The translations under genes and the position numbers were made by a program. Under the pieces are notes generated by a model. It ran no database searches. It was not told where the DNA came from and worked only from the letters and a program-made list of their open reading frames with translations. This document shows, one piece after another, positions 17,652 through 25,779 of a stretch of 64,000 nucleotides of DNA. Every line of letters starts with the position of its first letter. The first letter of the stretch is position 1. The stretch is from Glutamicibacter creatinolyticus (GTDB lineage Bacteria > Actinomycetota > Actinomycetes > Actinomycetales > Micrococcaceae): contig NZ_CP034412.1 in NCBI RefSeq assembly GCF_006094275.1, forward strand, positions 1,116,001-1,180,000, given 5' to 3'.

Positions 17652-18467
17652 ATGATTAAATTCGAAAATGTCTCGATGATCTATGAACCGAAGCAGCAAA
17701 ATGCGGCTTTGCGCGATGTGAACATCGAGATTAACCGAGGCGAGTTCGCGTTCCTTGTCGGTGAGTCCGGTTCCGGCAAGTCCACATTTCTGAGCCTGAT
17801 CCTGCGCGAAAAGCGTTCAACCGAGGGCGCGGTCTACGTCGCCGGACAGAACCTGAACCGGATCCCCAGCTGGCGTGTGCCCAAGCTCCGGCGCGATATC
17901 GGATTCGTGTTCCAGGACTTCCGGCTGCTGCGCGAACGCAGTGTTTTTGACAATGTGGCCTTCGCGCTGGAGGTCATTGGCGCGCCGCGCGCCCAGATCC
18001 GTGAACGGGTGCCCGAGGCGCTGAAGCTGGTGGGCCTGGAGGACAAGGCCCGTCGCAAGCCCACCGAGCTGTCCGGCGGCGAGCAGCAGCGCGTGGGTAT
18101 CGCCCGCGCCATCGTGAACAAGCCCTCGATCCTGCTGGCCGACGAACCGACCGGCAACCTGGACCGGAAGAACAGCCTCGATGTGATGAACGTGCTGGAC
18201 CGGATCAACCAGAACGGCACCACGGTGCTGATGGCCACCCACGCCCACGAGCTGGTCAGCGACTACAAGCGCCGCGTGATCGAGCTGAGCAAGGGCAAGA
18301 TCATCCGCGATGAAACCAGCGGCAGCTACATGCCGATGACCACCGTGATCAAGCAGGACGGCTCGCGCGAGCTGCACTTTGGCACCTCCGAGGACGTTGC
18401 CGCGAAGGAAACGGGCCAGGATGCGCCGGCACAGGATTCGAGCGAAACGAAAGATGGAGAGCAGTGA
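17652..18467 (+). CDS. ftsE: Cell-division ABC ATPase FtsE
   Basis: This 271-residue ATPase couples with FtsX to control septal peptidoglycan hydrolysis. Walker A GESGSGKS is at 37-44, signature LSGGEQQRV at 140-148 and Walker B ILLADEPTGNLD at 160-171. The core family is about 229 residues; here a C-terminal acidic extension of about 40 residues (AKETGQDAPAQDSSETKDGEQ-like) is added, as in other Micrococcales. The gene overlaps ftsX by 4 nt (GTGA). Confidence 0.96.
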   Translation: MIKFENVSMIYEPKQQNAALRDVNIEINRGEFAFLVGESGSGKSTFLSLILREKRSTEGAVYVAGQNLNRIPSWRVPKLRRDIGFVFQDFRLLRERSVFDNVAFALEVIGAPRAQIRERVPEALKLVGLEDKARRKPTELSGGEQQRVGIARAIVNKPSILLADEPTGNLDRKNSLDVMNVLDRINQNGTTVLMATHAHELVSDYKRRVIELSKGKIIRDETSGSYMPMTTVIKQDGSRELHFGTSEDVAAKETGQDAPAQDSSETKDGEQ

Positions 18468-19378
18468 GGCCAGGATTCATCCTCCGCGAGGCGGGAAAGA
18501 GCCTCAAGCAGAACATCGTCATGGTCGTCTCGGTGGTGCTGGTGACCTTCGTGTCGCTGACCTTCGTGGGCGCCTCGGTGCTGCTGCAGCTGCAGATCAA
18601 CCAGATGAAGGGCTACTGGTATGACCGCATGGAGGTTGCGGTCTTCCTGTGCGACGACAACTCCCAGGAGCTGAACTGCGCCGGTGAGCAGGTCACCGAC
18701 GAGCAGCGCTCGCATATCGAAGAGCTGCTCAAGAGCGACGAGCTGTCCCCGTACATCAAGGAGTTCGCCTACGAGTCGAAGTCCGAGGCCTACAAGCACT
18801 TCCAGGAGCAGTTCGAGAATTCGCCGCTGCTGAACCAGGTCCAGGAAGGCCAGCTGCCCGAGTCCTTCCGCATCGCACTGAATGACCCGGAGAAGTACCC
18901 GGTCATCAATGAGACGTTCTCCACCATCCCCGGCGTTGAATCGGTGATCGACCAACGAGAGCTGCTGGAGAAGGTCTTCCAGTTGGTGCGCGTGGCCTCG
19001 GCGTCCGCCGCCGTGGTGGCCGGGGTGATGATCGTCTGTGCGGTGCTGCTGACCGGCACCACGATCCAGCTCTCGGCCATGCACCGGCGGCTGGAAACCA
19101 CGATCATGCGTCTGGTTGGCGCCTCCAAGACCTCGATTCAGCTTCCGTTCATCATCGAGGGGGTGATCGCGGCGGTCATTGGCAGCCTGCTGGCATCGGG
19201 CACGCTCTGGCTGCTGGTGAAGTTCCTCGTGGAGGAGAAACTGGCCAATGACAACCTCGGGGTCGCGTTCATCTCGACGAACGAAGTTCTGCTGATTGCG
19301 CCCGGACTCTTGCTAATCGGTATCATTTTGGCAACAATTTCTTCAGTGGTAACGTTGAAGCGCTACCTGAAGGTTTAG
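18464..19378 (+). CDS. ftsX: Cell-division membrane protein FtsX
   Basis: This 304-residue FtsX has the usual four helices (about 22-44, 178-200, 228-250 and 270-298) and a large extracytoplasmic loop (about 50-170) that in other bacteria binds the hydrolase partner. The GTG start overlaps the ftsE stop. The next gene encodes a secreted coiled-coil M23 protein, the likely target of that loop. Confidence 0.95.
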   Translation: MRPGFILREAGKSLKQNIVMVVSVVLVTFVSLTFVGASVLLQLQINQMKGYWYDRMEVAVFLCDDNSQELNCAGEQVTDEQRSHIEELLKSDELSPYIKEFAYESKSEAYKHFQEQFENSPLLNQVQEGQLPESFRIALNDPEKYPVINETFSTIPGVESVIDQRELLEKVFQLVRVASASAAVVAGVMIVCAVLLTGTTIQLSAMHRRLETTIMRLVGASKTSIQLPFIIEGVIAAVIGSLLASGTLWLLVKFLVEEKLANDNLGVAFISTNEVLLIAPGLLLIGIILATISSVVTLKRYLKV

Positions 19379-19429
19379 CCAATTCTTTGCCGATCTTCAC
19401 CGGAACTAGAAATCTCATTAAGGAGCACT

Positions 19430-20878
19430 ATGCTGTCTCACGCGGTGCGAAGTAAGTTTCTCCGCGCGACTGTCGGTGGCGCTCTGGCGCTGACGATGCT
19501 GGTTCCGGCCACATTGGCAGGGGCAGACGAACTGGATGACCGCAAGAAGCAGGTCGAGCAGAACATTGACTCCATTCAGGAGGACATGGAAGTTCTGGAT
19601 GCCGACATTGTGGAGACCGATCGCAAACTGCGTGAACAGCAGGGTCAGTTGCCCGGCGCCGAGCAGGCCCTGGCCGACGCCCGCAGCCGCGTCGCCAACG
19701 CCCAGGCCGCGGTGGCGGACCTGAATGACCGGTTGATTGCCGCACAGCAGACCCGCGATGAACTGGCCGCGGAGATCGAGAAGAATTCGGCCAAGCTGAA
19801 GGAAACCGAGTCCACGATCTCGCAGATCGCCTCGGAGGCCTACAAGCGTGGCGGCATGTCCGATGGCCTGGACATGATCCTGAACATCGAGTCCGCGACC
19901 GAGATCGCCGACGGCATCACCCTGGCCAGCAAGGCGCTGGAGTCGCAGAACAGCGTCTACAACGACCTGGCGCAGCAGCAGGCCACCGACGAGAACAACA
20001 AGGTGCGCCTGGCTGCGGTCGAACAGCAGATCCAGGGCCTGAAGGCTGAGGCCGAAAGTGCCCTGGCCCAGGAGGAATCCGCGCGCGATGAGGCCGAACA
20101 GCGCAAGAGCGAACTGGACCAGCTGATCGCCAGCACCGAGGCGCTAAGCAGCAAGCTGGAGGCCGAAAAGCCGCGGATTCAGGCCAAACTGCAGAAGCAG
20201 GAGCAGGAATACGCGGCCGTGAACGCGCAGATCAAGGAACGCCAGGAGCGTCTGATCCGTGAAGCGGCCGAACGCAAGAAGCGTCAGGAAGAAGCCGAGC
20301 GCAAGCGCCAGGCCGAAGCCAAGGCGAAGTGGGAGGCCGAGCAGCGCGCCAAGGAAGAGGCGGCCAAGCGCCAGGCCAAGGCCGAGGGCCGCAAGGCCAG
20401 CTACAAGAAGCCCAAGTACGTGGCTCCGGCCCCCAAGACCGTGTCGGAGCCCAGCAGCTGGGGTCTGGTAAAGCCGGTCTCCAGTGGCCGGATCACCTCC
20501 AGCTTCGGCTGGCGGCCTACCCCCGCGGGCACCATCGACTACGGCGGACGCGGCGGCTACGTACACGCGGGCGTGGACTGGGGCTTCGGCGGACAGTGCG
20601 GAGCACCGGTGCATGCCGCAGCCGACGGCGAAGTGTGGATGGCCGGCTGGGGCGGCAGCTCCGGCAACAAGGTGACCATTTCCCACGGCGTGGTCAAGGG
20701 CAAGGCGTTGGCCACGAACTATCACCACATGTCGCAGGTGGTGGCCCGTGCCGGGCAACACGTCAAGCAGGGCCAGCTGATCGGCTACGTGGGGACCACC
20801 GGCAACTCCACCGGGTGCCACATGCACTTCGAAACCGTGATCAACGGGCAGGCCGTGAACCCATTGGGACTTCTCTAA
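19430..20878 (+). CDS. Secreted coiled-coil M23 peptidoglycan endopeptidase (FtsEX partner)
   Basis: This 482-residue protein has a signal peptide (hydrophobic core 15-28, cleavage near ALAGA/DE), a long coiled coil (about 35-330, heavily charged after 265), a Lys/Pro linker, and a C-terminal LytM/M23 domain (about 355-482). Zinc ligands are H379 and D383 of HAGVDWG and H466 of CHMHFE; H433 and H464 are the matching catalytic histidines. The layout parallels EnvC and PcsB, hydrolases controlled by FtsEX, and the gene directly follows ftsX. Activity at the septum is inferred. Unlike EnvC, which is a degenerate activator, all metal ligands are present. Confidence 0.88.
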   Translation: MLSHAVRSKFLRATVGGALALTMLVPATLAGADELDDRKKQVEQNIDSIQEDMEVLDADIVETDRKLREQQGQLPGAEQALADARSRVANAQAAVADLNDRLIAAQQTRDELAAEIEKNSAKLKETESTISQIASEAYKRGGMSDGLDMILNIESATEIADGITLASKALESQNSVYNDLAQQQATDENNKVRLAAVEQQIQGLKAEAESALAQEESARDEAEQRKSELDQLIASTEALSSKLEAEKPRIQAKLQKQEQEYAAVNAQIKERQERLIREAAERKKRQEEAERKRQAEAKAKWEAEQRAKEEAAKRQAKAEGRKASYKKPKYVAPAPKTVSEPSSWGLVKPVSSGRITSSFGWRPTPAGTIDYGGRGGYVHAGVDWGFGGQCGAPVHAAADGEVWMAGWGGSSGNKVTISHGVVKGKALATNYHHMSQVVARAGQHVKQGQLIGYVGTTGNSTGCHMHFETVINGQAVNPLGLL

Positions 20879-20932
20879 CGCTAGACTTGGTCCCTGTGTG
20901 CGATTCTTCGTACGTGCAAGACAAGGAGTGCC

Positions 20933-21412
20933 ATGGCTAAGAAGAACCAGGAAAGCAAGGTCATCGCCAGCAACCGCAAGGCGCGGCATGACTATGAAAT
21001 CCTCGATACCTATGAGGCCGGCATGGTGCTGACCGGAACCGAGGTCAAATCCCTGCGGGAAGGCAAGGCCTCGCTGGTTGACGGGTTTGGCCAGTTCTAC
21101 CGGGGGGAGCTGTTCATTGAGAACATCTACATCCCCGAGTACCTCAACGGGTCGTGGACGAACCATGCGGCCCGTCGCCGGCGCAAGCTGCTGCTGCACC
21201 GGCAGGAGCTGAGCAAGATCGAACGCAGGATCGCCGAAACGGGGCTGACCGTGGTCCCGCTGAGCCTGTACTTCAAGGAGGGCCGGGCAAAGCTCGAAAT
21301 CGGTGTGGCCCGCGGTAAGCGCGAGTACGACAAGCGCCAGACGTTGCGCGAAAAGCAGGATAACCGCGACGCGTTGCGGGCGATGCGTGAGCGCAACCGG
21401 CGCTCGGCGTGA
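20933..21412 (+). CDS. smpB: tmRNA-binding protein SmpB
   Basis: This 159-residue protein binds tmRNA and delivers it to stalled ribosomes. The signature [20 protein letters not shown] near the N-terminus, GTEVKSLR and the basic C-terminal tail (about 125-159) that enters the empty mRNA channel are all present. An AAGGAG site precedes the ATG. The tmRNA gene follows 118 nt downstream, the standard arrangement. Confidence 0.97.
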   Translation: MAKKNQESKVIASNRKARHDYEILDTYEAGMVLTGTEVKSLREGKASLVDGFGQFYRGELFIENIYIPEYLNGSWTNHAARRRRKLLLHRQELSKIERRIAETGLTVVPLSLYFKEGRAKLEIGVARGKREYDKRQTLREKQDNRDALRAMRERNRRSA

Positions 21413-21530
21413 TTCGGCTCTCAGCCCCTTGGGCTTTGGCCGGGGCTGCGCTAGTATGGATTAGCACCGAAAAGGTGGGCATCGGAAGATGTCGTTGGCT
21501 TTGAGAGATCAAAGGTTGACAACAAAATAC

Positions 21531-21897
21531 GGGGATGATCGGTTTCGACGGTGTGAGTCGCGACAGATGAAGCGGGCCGAGGACGCAAAGTTATCTCGTT
21601 AACGCTCTTTGCAACCAAATAAGTGCCGAATCTAAGCGCACTGACTTCGCTCTCGCTGCCTAAGCAGCCAGACAGTCCGTTAGCCAGGGGATGCTATCGC
21701 CCCTGTTACTAACGTCATTTAGATAGCCACTGCGATCAATGAACGTTGCCGGCGTTGATCGCATAATTTAGGCAACTGTGCCCGGACCAGCCACTTGTTT
21801 GCGTGATGGCTGGGGCAGAGAAAATCCACAGCAAACTGCGCCCGGAGAAGACCTGGCAACACCACAGCGGACGGGAGTTCAATTCTCCCCATCTCCA
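21531..21897 (+). ncRNA. ssrA: Transfer-messenger RNA
   Basis: The 5' end GGGGATGATCGGTTTCGACGG and the T-arm/acceptor end (GGGAGTTCAATTCTCCC then CATCTCC) form the tRNA-like domain; GGGGATG pairs with CATCTCC. The CCA is not encoded (CAT follows the discriminator A at 21897). The tag frame runs 21625-21663 and encodes AESKRTDFALAA followed by TAA, with GCC as resume codon. Length is about 367 nt before CCA addition. Confidence 0.96.
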
Positions 21898-21903
21898 CAT
21901 GCA

Positions 21904-21931
21904 AGCCCCGGATCCACCAGGATCCGGGGCT
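21904..21931 (+). terminator. Intrinsic terminator of ssrA
   Basis: A perfect 12-bp stem (21904-21915 with 21920-21931) and 4-nt loop, followed by TTTGT, just after the tmRNA 3' end. Confidence 0.88.
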
Positions 21932-22000
21932 TTGTCATGCCCTCCAGCCGAAAAGCCGGGGACGGTCTATGATGATTGGGGGGTTCATAAGGAGGGGCAC

Positions 22001-22495
22001 ATGAAAAAGGCTGGCGGTTCGGTACTGCTGATGCTGCTGTTCTTGGGGATTGCGATCATTGGCGCCGGTGCGCTGGCCATCGGCGGGGTGGAAGTGATCC
22101 AGCGTGCGGCCGGTGCCCACAGCACCGAGGCCCCCTCCGATCCGGTGCCGGCCACCGGCCCGGCTGAAGGTGCCCTCGTGGAGAGCACCGCGCCGGCCAT
22201 GACCAGCGCGCAGCGCGGACGCTGGGCTGAGGAGAAGATCCGGCAGTGGCTGGGCAATTATGGTGTCACCGAAGTCTCCCAGCTCAACGCACCCTACCGT
22301 CAGGTGCAGGCCTGGTTCGCCCCCGAGGAAGGCCACCTGGAGTTGCTGGTCAGCAGCCAGGAGGCCGAGGACCGCGAGCAGCTGAAGAAAATCGCCACCG
22401 AGGTTCTGCAAAGCGTCCGTCAGGTCGACGCAAGCCTGCACCAGGTCACGGTTTCCACCAGTGACGGGAGCCAAAGCTACACGGCCGAGCGCTAG
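22001..22495 (+). CDS. Membrane-anchored or secreted protein of unknown function
   Basis: This 164-residue protein starts at an ATG preceded by AAGGAGGGG. One hydrophobic helix (about 7-30) follows a KK start and is likely a signal anchor; there is no lipobox. A Pro/Ala/Glu linker (about 40-65) leads to a compact 100-residue extracytoplasmic domain rich in Glu and Gln. No family is recognised. It is followed by another envelope gene in the same direction. Confidence 0.7.
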   Translation: MKKAGGSVLLMLLFLGIAIIGAGALAIGGVEVIQRAAGAHSTEAPSDPVPATGPAEGALVESTAPAMTSAQRGRWAEEKIRQWLGNYGVTEVSQLNAPYRQVQAWFAPEEGHLELLVSSQEAEDREQLKKIATEVLQSVRQVDASLHQVTVSTSDGSQSYTAER

Positions 22496-22631
22496 CGGAG
22501 GCACGGCGTTCCGCCGGCTCTGGCGGGCATGAGGCGAGGCGTCCAAGTCGCGGCACCCGGCGCGAAGGACATAGACTGTTGGACGAGCGAAGAAACGTAA
22601 TAAGTGCCGAAGTGGAGTGGGATTAAGAGCG

Positions 22632-23108
22632 ATGGGTATTGGCAAGACCTCGCGGGTGTCACCTGGTATTTCAGCGGCGTATGCGACGGTGTCCTTTATC
22701 CTCGAAGTCGGACTGCTGGTTGCCGCCGGCTTTACCGCCATGACTTTCCTGCCCTGGCCGCCGGTGCTTGCCATCCTCGTGGTGGTGATTCCGCTGCTGG
22801 CCGTCTGGGCGCTGGCGCTCTCGCCGAAGGCCAAGGTCCGCTGGCGGCTGCGCACCCGGGTCATGCTCATCCACCTGGCCTACCTCATCGGCAGCTACGC
22901 CCTGTGGCTGAGCATCGCCCATACCGGCGCCACCCAGTACCTGTTCTGGCCGGCGATCATGCTCGGGTTGAGCGCGGTGAGCATCGTACTGGTGCTGAGC
23001 ACGCGCGGGCGCGTCGTGCCGCACCCGCGGCCGTTGCCCGGGGGTCCCGCCCCGGTGCAGGCCGAGGAACTGCGCGAGCGGCCGCGCGGGCGACGCGCCG
23101 CCCGGTAA
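22632..23108 (+). CDS. YrdB-like (DUF2568) small membrane protein
   Basis: This 158-residue protein has four hydrophobic segments (about 17-38, 44-65, 80-100 and 108-126) and a Pro/Arg-rich cytoplasmic tail. The pattern fits the YrdB/DUF2568 family of unknown function; the tail is longer than usual. The start could be the GTG at 22617 instead of the ATG at 22632. It converges with the MntR-like regulator gene. Confidence 0.65.
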   Translation: MGIGKTSRVSPGISAAYATVSFILEVGLLVAAGFTAMTFLPWPPVLAILVVVIPLLAVWALALSPKAKVRWRLRTRVMLIHLAYLIGSYALWLSIAHTGATQYLFWPAIMLGLSAVSIVLVLSTRGRVVPHPRPLPGGPAPVQAEELRERPRGRRAAR

Positions 23109-23240
23109 ACGCCCCGCCCGTGCTGTCGCACTGGCGCCGCTGACGCTACACCATAAATTTTTTGGCCATCGCCCGTGCCGGGGGTTTGCCGCCGGCAGGT
23201 GCGCGACCGCCGGGGGCCGGTGTTTGCCTGACGCGGCGGC

Positions 23241-23882
23241 TCACGCCTGCTCGGATCGGGGCGCGCGCACCCACACCATGGAGGCTTCGATCGGATCCAG
23301 CCGATGCGGCAGGCCGATGCGCGCCCCGGGCACCAGGCCCTGCTGCTGGCAGCGGCGCAGGAAGTGCGGGTCCTCGTCGCTGATGCGCACGATCAGCGCT
23401 TCGGTGCCGCTGAAGTGGTCCAGGCGCGTCGCCTGGCTGGGCCTGTGCTCGCCGTGGGCGTCGGGGATCGCGTCCCCGTGGGGATCGCTGCGCGGAAAGC
23501 CCAGCCGCTCGTCCAGGGCGTTGATGAAGCGTTCGGAGACCGTGTGCTCCAGGCGTTCGGCCTCATCGTGCACCTCATCCCATCCGTAGCCCAGTTCGCG
23601 GCTCAGGAAGGTCTCCAGCAGCCGGTGGCGGCGCACCACGTTCAGCGCGGCCGCCCGCCCGGACTGGCTGAGACTGATCGCCCCGCGCGGGACAAAATCC
23701 ACCAGGTGCTTCGCCGCGAGCTTGCGCACCATGGCGGTCACCGAGGCGGGGGACAGGCCCAGCTGGTCGGCCAGCTCACCGGTGCCGATCGGGTGCGAAT
23801 CCCATTCGGACAGCGCGTAGAGCGCCTTGAGGTAGTCCTCCTCGCTGGTGGTCAGCCGGCCCGGATTGGAAGAATGGGGCAC
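23241..23882 (-). CDS. DtxR/MntR-family metal-dependent repressor
   Basis: This 213-residue regulator has an N-terminal winged helix (about 10-70), a dimerisation/metal domain (75-140) and a C-terminal FeoA-like SH3 domain (about 150-213). Metal ligands can be aligned to MntR: D16 in SEEDYL (Met in DtxR), H86, E90, H105, E109 (Cys in DtxR/IdeR), E112 and H113. Asp and Glu at the two selectivity positions predict manganese rather than iron response. The GTG at 23882 follows the hisN stop by 1 nt, so it is coupled to hisN; the frame continues upstream only as overlap. Targets are unknown. Confidence 0.85.
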   Translation of the reverse strand: MPHSSNPGRLTTSEEDYLKALYALSEWDSHPIGTGELADQLGLSPASVTAMVRKLAAKHLVDFVPRGAISLSQSGRAAALNVVRRHRLLETFLSRELGYGWDEVHDEAERLEHTVSERFINALDERLGFPRSDPHGDAIPDAHGEHRPSQATRLDHFSGTEALIVRISDEDPHFLRRCQQQGLVPGARIGLPHRLDPIEASMVWVRAPRSEQA

Positions 23883-23883
23883 G

Positions 23884-24672
23884 TCAGCCGCGCAGGTAGG
23901 GCAGGATCTGATCGTGCAGCAGGCCGTTGGTGGCCAGCGCGTTGCCGCCGCCGCAGCCCTCCACCCCGGTGATCGAGGTGAAGCGTCCGCCGGCTTCACG
24001 CACCACCGGGACCAGGGCGGCCATGTCGTACAGCTCCAGTTCCGGCTCGAACGCGGCGTCCACCCCGCCCTCGGCCAGCAGCATGTAGCTGTAGAAGTCC
24101 CCGTAGGCGCGGGTGCGCCAGGCGGCGTCGAATAGTTCCATCAGCTTTTCGCGGCGGCCCAGTTCACGCCAGCCATCCAGCGAGGCGTAGGACACCGAGG
24201 CGTCGGCGAGGCTGGAGACCCGGGAGACGGCCAGGCGGCGCGGCTCGGGCAGGCCCGGCTCGCTTACCCAGGCGCCCAGCCCGTGCGCGGCGTGCCAGCG
24301 CCGGCCCAGCGCCGGGGCCGAAACCACCCCGAGCACCGGCTCATCGTCGATCAGCAGGGCGATCAGCGTGGCCCACACCGGGACCTTGCGCACAAAGTTC
24401 TTCGTCCCGTCGATCGGGTCGATCACCCAACGCCGGGCCGAGGAGCCGTGCACGCCAAATTCCTCCCCGTGCACCGCATCCCCGGGACGCTGGGCGGTCA
24501 GCTCGGCCAGGATCAGCCGTTCGGCGCCGCGGTCGGCGTCGGAGACCGGGGTCATGTCCGGCTTCGTCTCCACCTTCAGGTCGTTGGAGTGGTAGCGCGC
24601 CAGGGTCAGCGCGTCGACCTTGTCGGCCAGCGCGAGGGCGAAGGACAGGTCCTCATCCAGGGTGTAGTTCAT
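23884..24672 (-). CDS. hisN: Inositol-monophosphatase family histidinol-phosphatase
   Basis: This 262-residue phosphatase has the metal-binding motifs of the family: GEEFG, WVIDPIDGTKNFVR and LYDMAALVPVVREAGG. In actinobacteria, this subgroup next to rsgA and aroA usually acts as histidinol-phosphate phosphatase, the penultimate step of histidine synthesis. The gene lies 12 nt downstream of rsgA in the aroA-rsgA-hisN-mntR run. An alternative role in inositol or nucleotide phosphate turnover cannot be excluded from sequence. Confidence 0.85.
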   Translation of the reverse strand: MNYTLDEDLSFALALADKVDALTLARYHSNDLKVETKPDMTPVSDADRGAERLILAELTAQRPGDAVHGEEFGVHGSSARRWVIDPIDGTKNFVRKVPVWATLIALLIDDEPVLGVVSAPALGRRWHAAHGLGAWVSEPGLPEPRRLAVSRVSSLADASVSYASLDGWRELGRREKLMELFDAAWRTRAYGDFYSYMLLAEGGVDAAFEPELELYDMAALVPVVREAGGRFTSITGVEGCGGGNALATNGLLHDQILPYLRG

Positions 24673-24684
24673 GGCGTGGTGGTG

Positions 24685-25779
24685 CTACTGGGCACCGAGC
24701 TCCTTTTCGTGGGTGGTTTCCCCGGTGGTGACCAGCCGGCGGTAGGATTCGAGCCGGGCGGCGGCCGAGGCCGGGGCGTCGGGGGAGTACGCCCAGGCCT
24801 GCAGGGCGCAGCCGGGGGTCTGGGCCATGTGGTCGCAGCCGCGCGGGCACCGGGTGGCGATCTGGCTCAGCTCCTCGAAGGCGGCCAGCACGTGCTCCGG
24901 GTCGACCAGGCCCAGGCCGAACGAGCGGATGCCGGGGGTGTCGATCAGCCAGCTGCCCGGCGCGTCAGGCAGGCGCAGCGCCAGCGCGTTGGAGGAGGTG
25001 TGCCGGCCCCGCCCTGTCACCGCGTTCACGTGCCCGGTGGCGCGCTGGGCGCCGGTCAGCGCGTTGACCAGGGTGGACTTGCCGACCCCGGAGTGCCCCA
25101 GCACAACCGAGACCTTCCCGGCGAGCATGGTGCGCAGCGTGGCCAGCGCCTCGGGGTCCAGCCGGGCGCTGGAGCCGTCGGCGGCCTGCGAATCGATCCC
25201 GTCGGCCTCGGCGGTGGTCCGGGAAATCACCACCGGCAAATCCAGTCCGTCGTAGTAGGCCAGGAACCCGGCCGGGTCGGCCACATCGGCCTTGGTCACG
25301 CACAGGATCGGGGTGATGCCCGCATCATAGGCGGCCACCAGGGCCCGGTCCACGAACCCGGTGCGCGGTTCGGGGTTCGCCGCGGCCACCACGATCACCA
25401 GCTGGTCGACGTTGGCGACCACCACCCGCTCGGTGGCGTCGGTGTCATCCGCGCTGCGGCGCAGCAGGGTGCTGCGCTCCTCGATGCGCACCAGCCGGGC
25501 CAGGGTGTCCGGCTTGCCGCTGGTGTCCCCGACCAGCGCCACCATGTCCCCGGGCACGATCGCCTGGCGGCGCAGCTCGCGGGCGCGGGCGGCGACCACG
25601 ACCCGTTCCCCGGCGGTGTCCTCCTCCAGGATGACGGTGTAGCGCCCGCGGTCCACGGTGATGACCCGCCCGATCTTCGCCCGTTCGTGCGCCGGACGGT
25701 CCTTGGTCCGTGGCCGGGAGCCGCGCTTGTTCGGGCGCACCCGCACATCGGATTCGTCCCAGTCCTGATAGCGGCTCAT
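24685..25779 (-). CDS. rsgA: Ribosome small-subunit GTPase RsgA
   Basis: This 364-residue protein has the circularly permuted GTPase order: G4 TKAD (162-165), then G1 GHSGVGKS (227-234), then G3 DTPG (279-282). An OB-fold precedes it and a zinc knuckle CPRGCDHMAQTPGC follows. RsgA assists late 30S maturation. The N-terminus has an extra basic/acidic 30 residues typical of actinobacteria. The start ATG overlaps the aroA stop (ATGA). Confidence 0.95.
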   Translation of the reverse strand: MSRYQDWDESDVRVRPNKRGSRPRTKDRPAHERAKIGRVITVDRGRYTVILEEDTAGERVVVAARARELRRQAIVPGDMVALVGDTSGKPDTLARLVRIEERSTLLRRSADDTDATERVVVANVDQLVIVVAAANPEPRTGFVDRALVAAYDAGITPILCVTKADVADPAGFLAYYDGLDLPVVISRTTAEADGIDSQAADGSSARLDPEALATLRTMLAGKVSVVLGHSGVGKSTLVNALTGAQRATGHVNAVTGRGRHTSSNALALRLPDAPGSWLIDTPGIRSFGLGLVDPEHVLAAFEELSQIATRCPRGCDHMAQTPGCALQAWAYSPDAPASAAARLESYRRLVTTGETTHEKELGAQ

